A stretch of 64,000 nt of DNA from Streptococcus sp. CF8_St5-11 (GCF_024295625.1 NZ_JANCOJ010000001.1:248001-312000); one strand, 5' to 3'; counted from the first letter of the stretch, positions 48,247 to 58,510 are shown. The notes: generated by a model not told the origin, from the letters alone. Numbers and translations are program-made.

Positions 48247-48768
48247 TCCTGTTTGACGCTTCAATAGTTTAAGAATCTTTCTGGTCTTAATTTCCTGACG
48301 AAAATGTATCACACAAGCAAAAGCAAGAAGGTAGATCATCAGACACAAAAAATCAGTTTCTCTAATATAAGTAACCAAGAAAAAAATCCCTAAAAAAGCA
48401 AAAAGAATCTTCATAATAAAAATTGCAAGCACCTTTGCTCTGAGTGTTTTGCGCTCTTTTTCCTTCAAAACAACCGTTTTCCAACCCGTTCTTGGATCTT
48501 TTTTTCTCGACCTCGCTGTCATCAGCATTCCGAAAACTATCAGAGTTCCAATCATTGCAATACTGATATTAATCGTATATGATAACGTCCCAAAGGCTGA
48601 ATTTAAAACACTTGCAATTCCTTTTAAAAGAAAGACTGTAAGTGGAGCAGTAACCATTATCCAATTGGAAGTATTTTTTTGATCATTATATTGAAATACT
48701 TCGTTTTCTTCATCAAAATAAATCCATTTCGAATCCAAATAACCGATATATGTTTTCAAAATTAACAT
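48232..48768 (-). CDS. Membrane protein of unknown function, accessory block
   Basis: A 178-residue protein with an N-terminal KWIYFDEENEVFQYNDQKN segment, then four hydrophobic helices (about 36-56, 64-84, 113-132, 136-152) and basic loops. The layout parallels the DUF443-like protein next to it, so it may be a diverged paralogue, but similarity is weak. The ribosome binding site (GGAG) is very close to the ATG. It is AT-rich. It could belong to a bacteriocin-immunity-like or stress membrane family; unproven. Confidence 0.6.
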   Translation of the reverse strand: MLILKTYIGYLDSKWIYFDEENEVFQYNDQKNTSNWIMVTAPLTVFLLKGIASVLNSAFGTLSYTINISIAMIGTLIVFGMLMTARSRKKDPRTGWKTVVLKEKERKTLRAKVLAIFIMKILFAFLGIFFLVTYIRETDFLCLMIYLLAFACVIHFRQEIKTRKILKLLKRQTGSTGQ

Positions 48769-48871
48769 TTCTCCGTCAATTTATTCTTGAGATAAAGTAC
48801 TCCTATCATACACGAATTTTGGGTAAAGAGCAAATTCATTACTAGATGTAGATTTCCTCAAATAGGCATAT

Positions 48872-48896
48872 AAAAAACCACCCGCAGGTGGTTTTC
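48872..48896 (-). terminator. Terminator of vicRKX
   Basis: AAAACCACC-CGCA-GGTGGTTTT, touching the vicX stop region. It separates vicX from the accessory block. Confidence 0.82.
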
Positions 48897-48900
48897 CATC

Positions 48901-49710
48901 TTATATCTTCGTCAAAGGGGTTGCGGTATCTGGCGAGGTATCTAGCACCTCAAAATCATGGCCGACAGCTAGATCTGCTCGAGCCAGTTGATTCTCCATC
49001 GTCATATGGGCCAATTCTTTGATATTGTTCTCTTTTGACAAATGTCCCAGATAAATCTTCTTGGTGCGATTTCCCAAGGTTCGGATCATGGCATCCGCAC
49101 CATCTTCGTTAGAAAGGTGGCCTAGGTCTGACAAGATCCGCTGCTTCAAGCGCCACGCATAAGAACCTGCTCGAAGGATCTCTACATCATGGTTGGACTC
49201 AATCAGATAGCCATCCGCATCCGCGACGATTCCTGCCAAGCGATCACTCACATAGCCCGTATCCGTCAGCATGACGAAGCTCTTGCCATCCTTCATAAAG
49301 CGATAGAATTGAGGGGCAGCAGCATCGTGACTGACCCCAAAACTTTCGATATCAATATCGCCAAATGTCTTGGTCTTCCCCATTTCAAAAATGTGCTTTT
49401 GAGCATCATCGACCTTGCCTAGATACTTGGTGCCTTCCATGGCCTTCCAAGTTGCTTCATTAGCATATAGATCCATGCCATATTTCCGCGCTAAAACACC
49501 CACACCATGAATATGGTCTGAGTGTTCGTGCGTAATCAAAATGGCATCTAAGTCCTCTGGTTTGCGATCAATTTCAGCCAATAGTCCCGTAATCTTTTTC
49601 CCTGATAGCCCTGCATCAATAAGCAGTTTTTTCTTTGGCGTCTCAAGGTAGAAAGAATTCCCACTAGAACCTGAAGCTAAAATACTATACTTAAATCCCT
49701 TTTCTGTCAT
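48901..49710 (-). CDS. vicX: VicX/WalJ metallo-beta-lactamase-fold protein
   Basis: A 269-residue MBL-fold hydrolase (YycJ/WalJ family) with the metal motif HEHSDHIHG and FKYSILASGSSGNSFYLE at the start. It is the conserved third gene of the vicRKX operon; a link to DNA metabolism and wall signalling is reported for the family. The start at 49710 (MTEKGFKYS) is chosen over a long frame-open extension that overlaps vicK by about 140 nt. It follows vicK by 7 nt. Confidence 0.93.
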   Translation of the reverse strand: MTEKGFKYSILASGSSGNSFYLETPKKKLLIDAGLSGKKITGLLAEIDRKPEDLDAILITHEHSDHIHGVGVLARKYGMDLYANEATWKAMEGTKYLGKVDDAQKHIFEMGKTKTFGDIDIESFGVSHDAAAPQFYRFMKDGKSFVMLTDTGYVSDRLAGIVADADGYLIESNHDVEILRAGSYAWRLKQRILSDLGHLSNEDGADAMIRTLGNRTKKIYLGHLSKENNIKELAHMTMENQLARADLAVGHDFEVLDTSPDTATPLTKI

Positions 49711-49717
49711 TGACTCC

Positions 49718-51070
49718 TTATTCTTCCTCTTCTGTATCCCAGTCGTCTTTAATCGCATCTTTGTCGTACGGCAAGACAATGGTAAAGGTAGATCCCTTAC
49801 CATATTCACTCTTGGCCCAAATAAAGCCTTTGTGTTGCTTAATGATCTCCTTAGCAATGGCTAAGCCCAGACCAGTCCCACCTTGGGCCCGGCTACGCGC
49901 CTTATCCACTCGGTAAAAGCGATCAAAAATGCGTGGCAAGTCTTTCTTGGGAATTCCCAAGCCCTCATCTGAGATAGAGATAATCAACTGGGCATCTGTT
50001 GTTTTCATCCCTACCTTGATTTTCCCACCATCGGGTGAGTATTTGATGGCATTGTTCAAGATATTGTCGATTACCTGGGTCATTTTATCCGTATCAATTT
50101 CAACCCAAATCGGGGTGATTGGATATTCACGGATCAGTTCGTACTTTTTGGTATCTTCTTGCGATTGACTCTTGATCTTATCAAACCGGTTTAAAATAAA
50201 GGTAATAAAGGCTGTAAAGTTGGTCAACTCGATGTCCAACTGACTAGTTTCATTATCGATTCGTGACAAGCTCAAAAGATCTGTGACCATGCGCATCATG
50301 CGGTTGGTTTCATTCAGTGAAACCTTGACAAAATCTGGTGCCACCGGCTCTGACAAAGCGCCATCATCTAGGGCTTCCAGATAGGATTTCACACTGGTCA
50401 AAGGTGTTCGCAGTTCATGACTTACATTGGAGACAAAGAGGCGACGTTCCCGTTCTTCCTTGTCCTGCTCTGTCGTATCGTGCAAGACAGCTACCAGACC
50501 AGAGATAAAACCTGATTCGCGACGAATCAAGGCAAAGCGCACACGAAGGCTTAAGTACTCCCCATTTTCATCCTGGGAATCGATGGTTAACTCTGGTACT
50601 TCAGTAATCAAGCTTCGCAAATCATAGTCGTCTCCAAGCGAAAGCAAATCAAGAATACTGGTATTGAGAACCTCGTCCGGATTGACGTTCAATTGCTTGG
50701 CCGCCATTTCATTGACCATGATGATCTGACCCCGTCTATTGGTCGCAAGCACTCCATCTGTCATATAGGCTAGAATACTAGTCAGCCGCTTGGTTTCCTG
50801 CTCTAGGTTTTCATGCGTCAGACGAATGACCTCAGATAGATCATTGATACTGTTGGTCATATCGGTCAGCTCTGGGCTTCCTTGCATGTCGACCACTTCG
50901 GAATAGTCCCCAGCAATCAGATCCTTAATTTTAGCGTTTAGTTGTCGGAGCTTGATATTGTCCCTACGGTTTTCTAGGAGAAGCAAGGCAACCACAATGA
51001 TAAACCCAACCGTAATCAGAACAAAGACAAAGTTCGACGACATGACAAATTGTTTTATTAGATCAATCAT
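49718..51070 (-). CDS. vicK: VicK/WalK sensor histidine kinase
   Basis: A 450-residue kinase. As usual in streptococci it has a single membrane helix (about 13-32) and almost no extracellular domain. A HAMP region (about 34-90), a PAS domain (about 93-200), HisKA with phospho-accepting H218 in [20 protein letters not shown], and the ATPase domain with [20 protein letters not shown] and [13 protein letters not shown] follow. It controls wall hydrolase genes through VicR. It overlaps vicR by 8 nt. Confidence 0.96.
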   Translation of the reverse strand: MIDLIKQFVMSSNFVFVLITVGFIIVVALLLLENRRDNIKLRQLNAKIKDLIAGDYSEVVDMQGSPELTDMTNSINDLSEVIRLTHENLEQETKRLTSILAYMTDGVLATNRRGQIIMVNEMAAKQLNVNPDEVLNTSILDLLSLGDDYDLRSLITEVPELTIDSQDENGEYLSLRVRFALIRRESGFISGLVAVLHDTTEQDKEERERRLFVSNVSHELRTPLTSVKSYLEALDDGALSEPVAPDFVKVSLNETNRMMRMVTDLLSLSRIDNETSQLDIELTNFTAFITFILNRFDKIKSQSQEDTKKYELIREYPITPIWVEIDTDKMTQVIDNILNNAIKYSPDGGKIKVGMKTTDAQLIISISDEGLGIPKKDLPRIFDRFYRVDKARSRAQGGTGLGLAIAKEIIKQHKGFIWAKSEYGKGSTFTIVLPYDKDAIKDDWDTEEEE

Positions 51071-51764
51071 TGTTTCTCATATAATATCCGACACCACGGC
51101 GGGTCAAGATATATTCTGGACGTCCCGGTGTGTCCTCGATTTTTTCACGCAAACGACGAACCGTCACATCCACCGTCCGAACATCACCAAAGTAATCATA
51201 GCCCCACACCGTCTCAAGAAGGTGCTCACGGGTCATGACTTGACCGACATGGGTCGCAAGGTGATAGAGCAATTCAAACTCACGATGGGTCAAGTCCAAT
51301 TCTTTATTGGCCTTTTGAACCAAGAAAGCGTCTGGAAGGATGTGAAGATCACCAATTACAATTTCCGTATCGGCCTCATTTTCAAGCTGAGGATCCGCCG
51401 CAAACTCCGAACGACGCAACAAGGCCTTCACACGTGCTTGCAATTCCCGATTAGAGAAGGGTTTGGTCACATAGTCATCCGCACCAATTTCAAGACCGAT
51501 CACCTTATCAAATTCCGTATCTTTGGCAGAAAGGACAATGATGGGCACATTGCTGGTCTTGCGAATGGTACGCGCCACTTCCAGACCATCAATCTCTGGC
51601 AACATCAAATCTAGAATAATAATATCCGGATTCTCAGCCGCAAAGACTTCCAAAGCTTCTCGGCCATCAAAGGCTGTCAAGACTTCATAGCCCTCTTTTG
51701 CCATGTTAAATTTGATAATATCTGAAATTGGTTTTTCATCATCAACTACTAATATTTTTTTCAT
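51063..51764 (-). CDS. vicR: VicR/WalR response regulator
   Basis: A 233-residue OmpR-type regulator. The receiver domain has phospho-acceptor D52 in [12 protein letters not shown], followed by a winged-helix DNA-binding domain ([22 protein letters not shown] with [13 protein letters not shown]). It is essential in pneumococcus and controls cell-wall genes through the box TGTWAH-N5-TGTWAH; one exact box is at 27523 in this window. It is first in vicRKX, behind a TGATATAAT promoter (-10 at 51816-51821). Confidence 0.97.
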   Translation of the reverse strand: MKKILVVDDEKPISDIIKFNMAKEGYEVLTAFDGREALEVFAAENPDIIILDLMLPEIDGLEVARTIRKTSNVPIIVLSAKDTEFDKVIGLEIGADDYVTKPFSNRELQARVKALLRRSEFAADPQLENEADTEIVIGDLHILPDAFLVQKANKELDLTHREFELLYHLATHVGQVMTREHLLETVWGYDYFGDVRTVDVTVRRLREKIEDTPGRPEYILTRRGVGYYMRNND

Positions 51765-51881
51765 CTTACATACCTGTTTCTAATGCTTCTTTTCCTAATC
51801 AATCTCTATCTTCTTATTATATCAAACTTATGAAGAAATGTGGAGCCTCAATTGCTGGACTTTCCAATAAGAAAGGGTAAA

Positions 51882-51909
51882 AAAGACCGAGATGTTAAAA
51901 TCTCAGTCT
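51882..51909. other. Hairpin in the vicR-DUF389 gap
   Basis: GACCGAGAT and ATCTCAGTC arms with one mismatch and a GTTAAA loop. It lies upstream of both flanking genes; role unknown. Confidence 0.4.
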
Positions 51910-52028
51910 CAGAAAAAACGAATGATATGTAGAAAATAAAATCACTTGAGTGATTCTAAAAAAAGTTAATTTCCTACTTGCTTGAATGAGTGAATCATTT
52001 ATTAAAAACTTTCCGTCGTGAGAAAAAT

Positions 52029-52205
52029 GAGAGTGGGACAGAAATCGGTCATTCGTTAGAATTCGATTTCGTCGTCCCACCTCCGCACAGTTGAGTAGGG
52101 CTGTAAAAGCTGATGAAATCAGCGTAGTAGAGCCCACTCAACCACTGCGTCTTGCTCGATAATCCAAAGACAATTGAGAGACTAAAACTTCTGTCCCACT
52201 CTCAC
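52029..52205 (-). repeat. Dispersed three-hairpin repeat, copy B (reversed)
   Basis: It matches copies A (22067) and C (62401) almost base for base from the final GTGGGAC..GTCCCAC hairpin to the AGACGCAGTGGTTGAGTGGG segment. Its first hairpin is different: GAGAGTGGGACAGAAGTTTTAGTCTCTC replaces the GAGGCT type. It lies in an 886-bp gap (51765-52650) that also holds the thrS relic (52303-52362); no gene is seen in the gap. Confidence 0.9.
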
Positions 52206-52302
52206 TCGGGAGTTTTGGAACTTCATATAAGTTCGCTGACGTTCTTACTCACCTAAGGAAGGTTTTTTAGAATGTTTCATCCTCAATCCTTTTATTTTTT
52301 CA

Positions 52303-52362
52303 TTATTTCTCAACACGTGATTTGTTGGAAATATCTGCTAGGATTGCTGCTACAAACTCATC
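52303..52362 (-). pseudogene. Relic of a second thrS 3' end
   Basis: Read on the minus strand this encodes DEFVAAILADISNKSRVEK and stop. The true ThrS ends [19 protein letters not shown] and stop: 15 of 19 residues and about 48 of 60 bases agree. Upstream of the relic the frame is soon interrupted by stops, so only the tail survives. It stands in the same orientation as thrS but on the other side of the DUF389 gene. Confidence 0.8.
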
Positions 52363-52650
52363 ATGTTTAAACATCAAAACGGTATCTACTTTCAGAGGAG
52401 ATATCGTTTTTCTTCCTTCTTTGAATAAGAATCTAAAATTTCTGGCTTTCTCTATCTGTTCAATTGATAGATTTCTTCAGAGAAAGACTGTAAAATTTTT
52501 GATATAATATCAAGGATGGACTGATGGATATTTAAAAGATAATGTTCAAAAGAATCACAGGTAAGAATTAAAAACATGTCAGTTTGGACAGAAGTCTCTC
52601 TACCATCATCCATGCAGAAACAAGATTATATGAAATAAAAGGAGTAACCA

Positions 52651-53700
52651 ATGTCCGGAAACTATTCAACACGTGAATTCCGCGAGAAACTATATGATGA
52701 CCTTCATGTTCGATTAAGAGATACAATGATTTTGATGTGTTCGATTTTTATTGCCTCTATAGGTCTAAATATGAATTCAACAGCTGTCATTATTGGAGCC
52801 ATGCTGATTTCCCCTCTTATGACACCGATTATTGGACTGGGGTTTGGTTTAGCTATTTTTGATACGCGTTTAATTAAGCAATCTCTACAGGTTTTATTTA
52901 CTCAAGTATTGGTCAGTTTGCTTGTCTCGACTCTATATTTCTGGATTTCTCCCTTATCTTATGCAAGTAGCGAATTGATTGCACGAACCTCTCCAACCAT
53001 TTGGGATGTTCTCATTGCTATTGCGGGTGGGATAGCAGGTGTCATTGGTTCAAGAAAAAAAGAAGCAAACAATATCGTGCCAGGAGTAGCCATTGCAACA
53101 GCTCTGATGCCACCTATCTGCACTGCAGGCTATGGTTTAGCTAATGGAAATGTACGATTTTTATTTGGGGCTCTCTATCTTTTCTTGATCAACTGTGTCT
53201 TTATCATGCTAATCAATATTGTTGGAACAAGAATTATGATGAGACAATCTCCCTTAAGTTCATTTAAAGAGCTAAACATGAAAATGAGAATTGGGTTGAT
53301 CTCCTTGATTGTATTATTGGTTCTTCCAGCCAGCTATTCAGCAGTCACTCTGACGATGGATCAAGCACGAAAAGAAGGGATCAAACAGTTTGTAGGAAAA
53401 GAGTTCGCCAATCATACAATCATTAATCAGGTCTACAAGTCAAGTAGCAATGAATTGGTCTTGACAGTTGTTGGAGATCCGATGTCAGAAGAAGAATTAG
53501 AAACCATTCGCCAAAAACAAGACTCTTACGGTATTCAATCTGTTCAATTGAAGGTCAATCAAGTCCATAATTCGACAAAATTAGATAGTGAGACGACCAA
53601 GGAATTTTACGAAAACATTGACAAGTATATCGATCAAAAACTCTCTGAAAAAGATTCACAAAACGATCTCGTAAAAGAAAATGAAGCAGACAAGGACTGA
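52651..53700 (+). CDS. DUF389 (TIGR00341-type) membrane protein
   Basis: A 349-residue protein with about six membrane helices. Family segments are MNSTAVIIGAMLISPLMTPI (about 47-66), IAIAGGIAGVIGSRKKEANN and GVAIATALMPPICTAGYGLA. The C-terminal 120 residues are soluble and charged (ending KENEADKD). Function is unknown. AAAGGAG lies before the ATG. It is flanked by two copies of a thrS 3' end, which suggests it arrived or was rearranged by recombination there. Confidence 0.87.
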   Translation: MSGNYSTREFREKLYDDLHVRLRDTMILMCSIFIASIGLNMNSTAVIIGAMLISPLMTPIIGLGFGLAIFDTRLIKQSLQVLFTQVLVSLLVSTLYFWISPLSYASSELIARTSPTIWDVLIAIAGGIAGVIGSRKKEANNIVPGVAIATALMPPICTAGYGLANGNVRFLFGALYLFLINCVFIMLINIVGTRIMMRQSPLSSFKELNMKMRIGLISLIVLLVLPASYSAVTLTMDQARKEGIKQFVGKEFANHTIINQVYKSSSNELVLTVVGDPMSEEELETIRQKQDSYGIQSVQLKVNQVHNSTKLDSETTKEFYENIDKYIDQKLSEKDSQNDLVKENEADKD

Positions 53701-53844
53701 GGATAGTCAACTTATCTAACTCATGGAAGCAAATCTTGGGAGGATATCCTATATCCAAAAGTTAATGGATAGAAAGGATTGTTGATGAAGATACTATTTG
53801 TGGTGGTTTGACCGATCACTACTAGCTCAGGTTAAACAAAATAG

Positions 53845-53877
53845 AAAAAGCAACAACTGAAATAGTTGTTGCTTTTT
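53845..53877. terminator. Bidirectional terminator between the DUF389 gene and thrS
   Basis: AAAAAGCAACAACT-GAAAT-AGTTGTTGCTTTTT, perfect arms between two converging genes. Confidence 0.85.
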
Positions 53878-53911
53878 CTTACTAATAAATATTTTTCAGA
53901 CTGTGATCGTT

Positions 53912-55855
53912 TTATTTCTCAACACGAGATTTATTTGCAATATCTGCAAGAATCAATTCTACAAATGCATCTACCGGCATGGTTTCTGTTTCTTTTTGAC
54001 CATAACGGCGAACGTTTACAGCCTGCTCTTCCATTTCCTTGTCACCAACGATTAATTGGTAAGGAATTTTTTGAGTTTGAGAAGCACGAATCTTGAACTG
54101 CATTTTCTCATTGCGTTCATCCACATCGGCACGAACACCGCGATCACGAAGTTTCTTAGCCACTTCCCAAGCGTAGTCTACGTGTTTTTCGTTAGATACT
54201 GGGATGAGGGTTACTTGGTGTGGCGCAAGCCAGGTTGGGAAAGCTCCCTTGTAGTTTTCAATCAAGATCGCAGTAAAGCGTTCCATGGTTGAGATTACCC
54301 CACGGTGGATCATGACTGGACGGTGTTCTTCCCCGTCTGCTCCAATGTAATGAAGATCAAAGCGTTCTGGAAGCAAGAAGTCCAATTGGATAGTTGAAAG
54401 AGTTTCTTCTTTACCAAGAGCTGTTTTCACTTGGATATCCAATTTTGGTCCGTAGAAGGCTGCTTCCCCTTCAGCTTCATAGTACTCAACACCCATATCA
54501 TCAACGGCTGCTTTCAACATGCGTTGAGCATTTTCCCACATTTCATCGTTGTCAAAGTATTTGTGTTTGTCTTCAGGATCACGGTAAGACAAGCGGAAAC
54601 GATAATCTGTCAAGTTAAAGTCTTCATACACATCGATGATCAATTGAAGGATCTTCTTGAATTCTTCCTCGATTTGTTCTGGAGCCACAAAGGTATGACC
54701 ATCATTCAGAGACATTTCACGCACACGTTGAAGTCCTGTAAGGGCACCAGATTTTTCATAACGGTGCATCATACCGATTTCAGCGATACGGATTGGCAAT
54801 TCGCGGTAAGAGTGCACATGGTGTTTGTAAACTTCGATGTGGTGAGGACAGTTCATTGGACGAAGAACGAACTCTTCTCCATCACCCATATCCATTGGTG
54901 GGAACATGTCTTCACGGTAGTGATCCCAGTGACCTGAAGTCTTATAAAGTTCTACAGAAGCAATTGGTGGAGTGTAGACGTGTTGGTAGCCTGCTGCGAC
55001 TTCTTTATCAACGATGTAGCGTTCCAACTCACGACGGATCGTAGCACCATTTGGCAACCAGAATGGAAGACCTTGACCAACTTCTTGAGAAATCATGAAC
55101 AAATCAAGCTCTTTCCCAAGTTTACGGTGGTCACGCTCTTTAGCTTCTTCACGCATTTGAAGGTAGTTCTTCAAGTCTTTCTTGTCAAACCAAGCGGTAC
55201 CGTAAATCCGTTGCATCATCGCATTATCGCTATTACCACGCCAGTAAGCACCTGCCACATTCAAAAGGTGGAAGATTTGGATGCGACCAGTTGATGGGAC
55301 GTGTGGGCCACGGCAAAGGTCCACGTATTCACCTTGACGGTAGATGGTCAAACCACCTTCGTCTTCAGAGTGTTCTTCGATCAATTCCAATTTGTATGGA
55401 TCATTTTTGAAGATTTCACGCGCTTCATCTTTGGTCACTTCTTCACGAATAGATGGGAAGTTTTCTTTAACAATTTTCTTCATTTCTTCTTCGATACGAG
55501 GAAGGTCTTCGTTAGAGATTTGACCAGCTTGGTTGTCTGTATCGTAGTAGAAACCATCTTCGATGGCTGGACCGACACCCAAGTGGATATCTGGGAAGAG
55601 GCGACGAGCTGCTTGAGCGAACAAGTGAGCCGCTGAGTGACGCAAGATTGGAAGAGCATCTTCGTGATCAGGTGTCACGATTTCAATGCTTCCGTCTTCA
55701 GTGATAGCACGAGTAGTGTCGATGAGTTTACCGTTGAATTTACCAGCAAGAGCTTTTTTAGCTAGGGAATTGCTGATGGATTGTGCAATTTCAAAAGTTG
55801 TAACGCCAGATTCGAATTCACGAACAGCGCCATCTGGGAAAGTAATTTGAATCAT
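53912..55855 (-). CDS. thrS: Threonyl-tRNA synthetase
   Basis: A 647-residue class II synthetase. TGS domain (1-62), editing domain with [15 protein letters not shown] (HxxxH type), catalytic core with [12 protein letters not shown] and [20 protein letters not shown] (motif 2), motif 3 near [13 protein letters not shown], and the anticodon-binding domain ending [13 protein letters not shown] are all in order. It charges tRNA(Thr). Regulation is by the T-box leader upstream. A diverged copy of its last 60 bases lies at 52303. Confidence 0.97.
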   Translation of the reverse strand: MIQITFPDGAVREFESGVTTFEIAQSISNSLAKKALAGKFNGKLIDTTRAITEDGSIEIVTPDHEDALPILRHSAAHLFAQAARRLFPDIHLGVGPAIEDGFYYDTDNQAGQISNEDLPRIEEEMKKIVKENFPSIREEVTKDEAREIFKNDPYKLELIEEHSEDEGGLTIYRQGEYVDLCRGPHVPSTGRIQIFHLLNVAGAYWRGNSDNAMMQRIYGTAWFDKKDLKNYLQMREEAKERDHRKLGKELDLFMISQEVGQGLPFWLPNGATIRRELERYIVDKEVAAGYQHVYTPPIASVELYKTSGHWDHYREDMFPPMDMGDGEEFVLRPMNCPHHIEVYKHHVHSYRELPIRIAEIGMMHRYEKSGALTGLQRVREMSLNDGHTFVAPEQIEEEFKKILQLIIDVYEDFNLTDYRFRLSYRDPEDKHKYFDNDEMWENAQRMLKAAVDDMGVEYYEAEGEAAFYGPKLDIQVKTALGKEETLSTIQLDFLLPERFDLHYIGADGEEHRPVMIHRGVISTMERFTAILIENYKGAFPTWLAPHQVTLIPVSNEKHVDYAWEVAKKLRDRGVRADVDERNEKMQFKIRASQTQKIPYQLIVGDKEMEEQAVNVRRYGQKETETMPVDAFVELILADIANKSRVEK

Positions 55856-55923
55856 GATATTCTCCTTAAATTAATTTCGTAAGTAATGTTTGGGAAGAGG
55901 TGTCTTCAAGCAGGAGATGAACA

Positions 55924-56137
55924 CAAAAAAGCGACATCCAAAAAGGACGTCGCAACGTGGTTCCACCTTCATTTATGTTCCTCAAAAAAGAGGGACACCT
56001 CTGATTGGCTCTAACGTGGCCACCGTTTTATGTTTGCATAAAAGTATATCGAGTAGTCCCAAACCTATCCTCTACGCGATTTCCAGCTCCACGCGCTCTC
56101 TATCAGATTTCCTAGATTTGATATGTCTCTGTCAGTA
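55924..56137 (-). ncRNA. T-box riboswitch of thrS
   Basis: The minus-strand leader of about 270 nt carries the T-box core AAGGTGGAACCACGT (55955-55969) followed by the terminator GCGACGTCC-TTTTT-GGATGTCGC-TTTTTT (55924-55953). Uncharged tRNA(Thr) would favour the antiterminator formed with the T-box. Stem I lies toward 56100; the specifier was not fixed, though an ACT triplet occurs in GGGACTACTCG. Confidence 0.88.
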
Positions 56138-56165
56138 ATTATAACACGATTGAAAAATATTGCAA
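56138..56165 (-). promoter_or_regulatory. thrS promoter
   Basis: TTGCAA, a 16-nt spacer and TATAAT with a TGT extension on the minus strand, upstream of the T-box leader. Confidence 0.75.
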
Positions 56166-56180
56166 GAGAAAGTTTCATTT

Positions 56181-57503
56181 TCAATCAAAGAAATGCGTGA
56201 TTTTACGGATTTTCTTCACCTGTTTGACAGACGCCTTCATTATCTTCACAGATCCATTAACCGGAAGAGCAATGACCTTGGTCGGGATTTTCACAATGGT
56301 CTTGGACATCCGCTTCACCCGACTTTGCTCTGGGTTCAAGTCATTTGAGAAGTCTTTAGAGATGATTTTATCCAAGTAAAATTCATAGACTCGACGGCCG
56401 AAGGTTGCTGCAGAAATATCATCGATCTTTTCTGCCCACTTGGTCTCGTCGATTGCAGGCATCTCGTCAATCGCTTCAAGAATCGCTTGGGCCAGATCGC
56501 TCTCCTCATAAAAGAGTTTACCAAACATAGGGTCATCAATCACATGATCGAGATAAGGATTGCCATGAGCGATGATCGGGGTACCACTCGCAATACTCTC
56601 TAAATAGGTCAGCCCTTGCGTCTCACTCGTTGAAGCTGAAATAAAGAAGTCAGCCGCCTTATAATAGAGAGCTGTTTCATTGGGTGGGATCATTCCTGTA
56701 AAGACAACCGCATCTGAAACGCCAAGTTTCGCCGCTTGTTTTTTCAGATCATCCAAATAAGGTCCATCCCCAGCCACAATCAACTTGACTTTTTGATTGA
56801 CCTGAAGGACATCAGGAAGAGCCGCAATGACAGCCTGAATATTTTTTTCATAAGAGACCCGCGACAGGCTCAATAAAAGCGTTTCATCTTCTGCGACTTC
56901 ATATTTTTCACGAAGAGCCGCAGTCTCTGTCGGAGTAATTTCTGGCCGGTCAAACTTGGCCAAATCAATCCCTGTCGGAATAATGCGTTTTTCTGCCTTG
57001 ACCTTGTACTTTTGGAGCAAGTCATAGACGATCTCGCTTGGGCAGATGACGCCGTCCAGATCATTCATGTAACTTCTCACAATGTATTTGACCATACTTG
57101 GGCGAATGACCATGCCTCTCGCAATATAGCGGACATAGTCCTCATACTGGGTATGGTAGGTATGAATGACTGGAATCCGCAATTCGCGTCCAATCCAAAC
57201 TCCCAAAAGGCCTAATGAAAACTCAGTCTGGGTATGGATAATATCCAACTGGTATTGCTTGGCAATGGCAAGTGCCTTTGAAAAACCACGATAAGCAACG
57301 CGGCGGTCCTTAAAGGCGAAGAAAGGCACACTTGGAATCCGAATAATCTGCCAATCTTCATAGCGGTTCACATCTTTATCCGTTGTCGTAAAGATAAAGA
57401 CCGTGTGACCCAATTTTTCTAATTCTGTTTTGAGCGTCCGAATGCTGGTCGCCACTCCCGAAACTTGCGGGAAATAGGTATCTGTAAATAATCCTACACG
57501 CAT
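56181..57503 (-). CDS. GT4 glycosyltransferase for glycolipid synthesis (Spr0982-like)
   Basis: A 440-residue GT-B enzyme. The N-terminal part opens VGLFTDTYFPQVSGVATSIR, the nucleotide-sugar site has LSLSRVSYEKNIQ and the late TSETQGLTYLESIASGTPII (E-x7-E type), and a basic C-terminal tail suits membrane contact. In pneumococcus the neighbour of CpoA adds glucose to diacylglycerol, giving the lipoteichoic acid anchor lipid; the same pairing here suggests the same job. It follows the cpoA-like gene by 1 nt. Confidence 0.83.
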   Translation of the reverse strand: MRVGLFTDTYFPQVSGVATSIRTLKTELEKLGHTVFIFTTTDKDVNRYEDWQIIRIPSVPFFAFKDRRVAYRGFSKALAIAKQYQLDIIHTQTEFSLGLLGVWIGRELRIPVIHTYHTQYEDYVRYIARGMVIRPSMVKYIVRSYMNDLDGVICPSEIVYDLLQKYKVKAEKRIIPTGIDLAKFDRPEITPTETAALREKYEVAEDETLLLSLSRVSYEKNIQAVIAALPDVLQVNQKVKLIVAGDGPYLDDLKKQAAKLGVSDAVVFTGMIPPNETALYYKAADFFISASTSETQGLTYLESIASGTPIIAHGNPYLDHVIDDPMFGKLFYEESDLAQAILEAIDEMPAIDETKWAEKIDDISAATFGRRVYEFYLDKIISKDFSNDLNPEQSRVKRMSKTIVKIPTKVIALPVNGSVKIMKASVKQVKKIRKITHFFD

Positions 57504-57504
57504 C

Positions 57505-58503
57505 TTACATCTCCAAAACTGTTTGATAGGCTTCGACCAATTGATGAGCCACTAAGTCGATCGAACGACTCTCAGCAACCTTGTAGCCAGCCTCCCGCTT
57601 ATCTACTTGTCCGTTCAAGACCTTGTTCAAGGAATCCACAAATTCGTCTACATTATGGCACAATTCAGAGGACGTCTCGTCAATCCAGCCATTGTATACA
57701 GGAATATCCCGCAAGACCGTGTGCTGATGACTGGCCAAGGCCTCCAAAACAACGATCCCTTCTGTTTCTTCATAAGATGGGAAGAAGAAAGCATCTGAAC
57801 CCGTCATGGCCCCTTGGAAGACCGCTCCCTTGAAGTAGCCAGGGAATTCCACATTACTCGGATGATCCTTTTCTACGATACGACGAATCTTACGCGGAAT
57901 GATCCATTTGTTGATAGAACCTAGCCAGATAAAGCGCACATCCGGCATGCGACGGGCCACTTCTACGAAATCTTCAATCCCTTTGCGTTTAAAATAAAGC
58001 CCTGCACAGATGACAACCTTTTGGCCTTCTTGGATATTAAAATGCTTTCGAAAGACCTCTTCTTTTTTCGGATCCTTCTTGTATTTTTCCAAATCAATTC
58101 CATTGGAGACCGCGATAATCGGTGTGGTCACCCCATAAGACTGAATCAGGTGTTTAGAATATTCAGATGGCGTGATCACATAGTCTGCCTTTTGGTACAT
58201 GTGAGCCAAATACTTCCCAAACAAGGGCGCAAAAAAGTTAGACCCGATAAAGGAATTTTCAAAATCCTCACGGGTTGAATGGCCATGCATGATGACTTTC
58301 TTTCCACGACGCTTTGCTGCATGGAGCAAAAGGAAACTCCGTGGGCCATAGGTATTGATATGCACCACATCATAATCTCCTAAAATATCTGTCGTATACG
58401 GAATCCCAGCCAAATCAAGCGCATGCATTTGATGCTGCAAGGCTCGACCAATTCCTGATTTTTGTAATACGGATTTTCCTTCTAAATACAGTAAAACTTT
58501 CAT
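57505..58503 (-). CDS. cpoA: CpoA-like glycolipid glycosyltransferase
   Basis: A 332-residue GT4 enzyme. HINTYGPRSFLLLHAAKRRG, MHGHSTREDFENS, AGLYFKRKGIEDFVEVARRM and PSYEETEGIVVLEALA (E-x7-E) are visible. CpoA in pneumococcus makes galactosyl-glucosyl-diacylglycerol, and mutants alter beta-lactam susceptibility. The start at 58503 (MKVLLYLEGKS) is chosen over one 36 nt upstream that lies inside the promoter. The ATG is 7 nt after TATAAT; AGAAGG is too close (1 nt) to act as a normal ribosome binding site. Confidence 0.82.
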   Translation of the reverse strand: MKVLLYLEGKSVLQKSGIGRALQHQMHALDLAGIPYTTDILGDYDVVHINTYGPRSFLLLHAAKRRGKKVIMHGHSTREDFENSFIGSNFFAPLFGKYLAHMYQKADYVITPSEYSKHLIQSYGVTTPIIAVSNGIDLEKYKKDPKKEEVFRKHFNIQEGQKVVICAGLYFKRKGIEDFVEVARRMPDVRFIWLGSINKWIIPRKIRRIVEKDHPSNVEFPGYFKGAVFQGAMTGSDAFFFPSYEETEGIVVLEALASHQHTVLRDIPVYNGWIDETSSELCHNVDEFVDSLNKVLNGQVDKREAGYKVAESRSIDLVAHQLVEAYQTVLEM

Positions 58504-58510
58504 ACCTTCT

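Noticed and set aside
51189..51614. Plus-strand frame antisense to vicR (part of the ORF at 50952-51614)
   Set aside because: It lies over conserved vicR and vicK coding sequence; the frame is open by chance.
54431..54937. 168-codon ORF antisense to thrS
   Set aside because: It is a shadow frame of a fully assigned synthetase gene, with no promoter or ribosome binding site.
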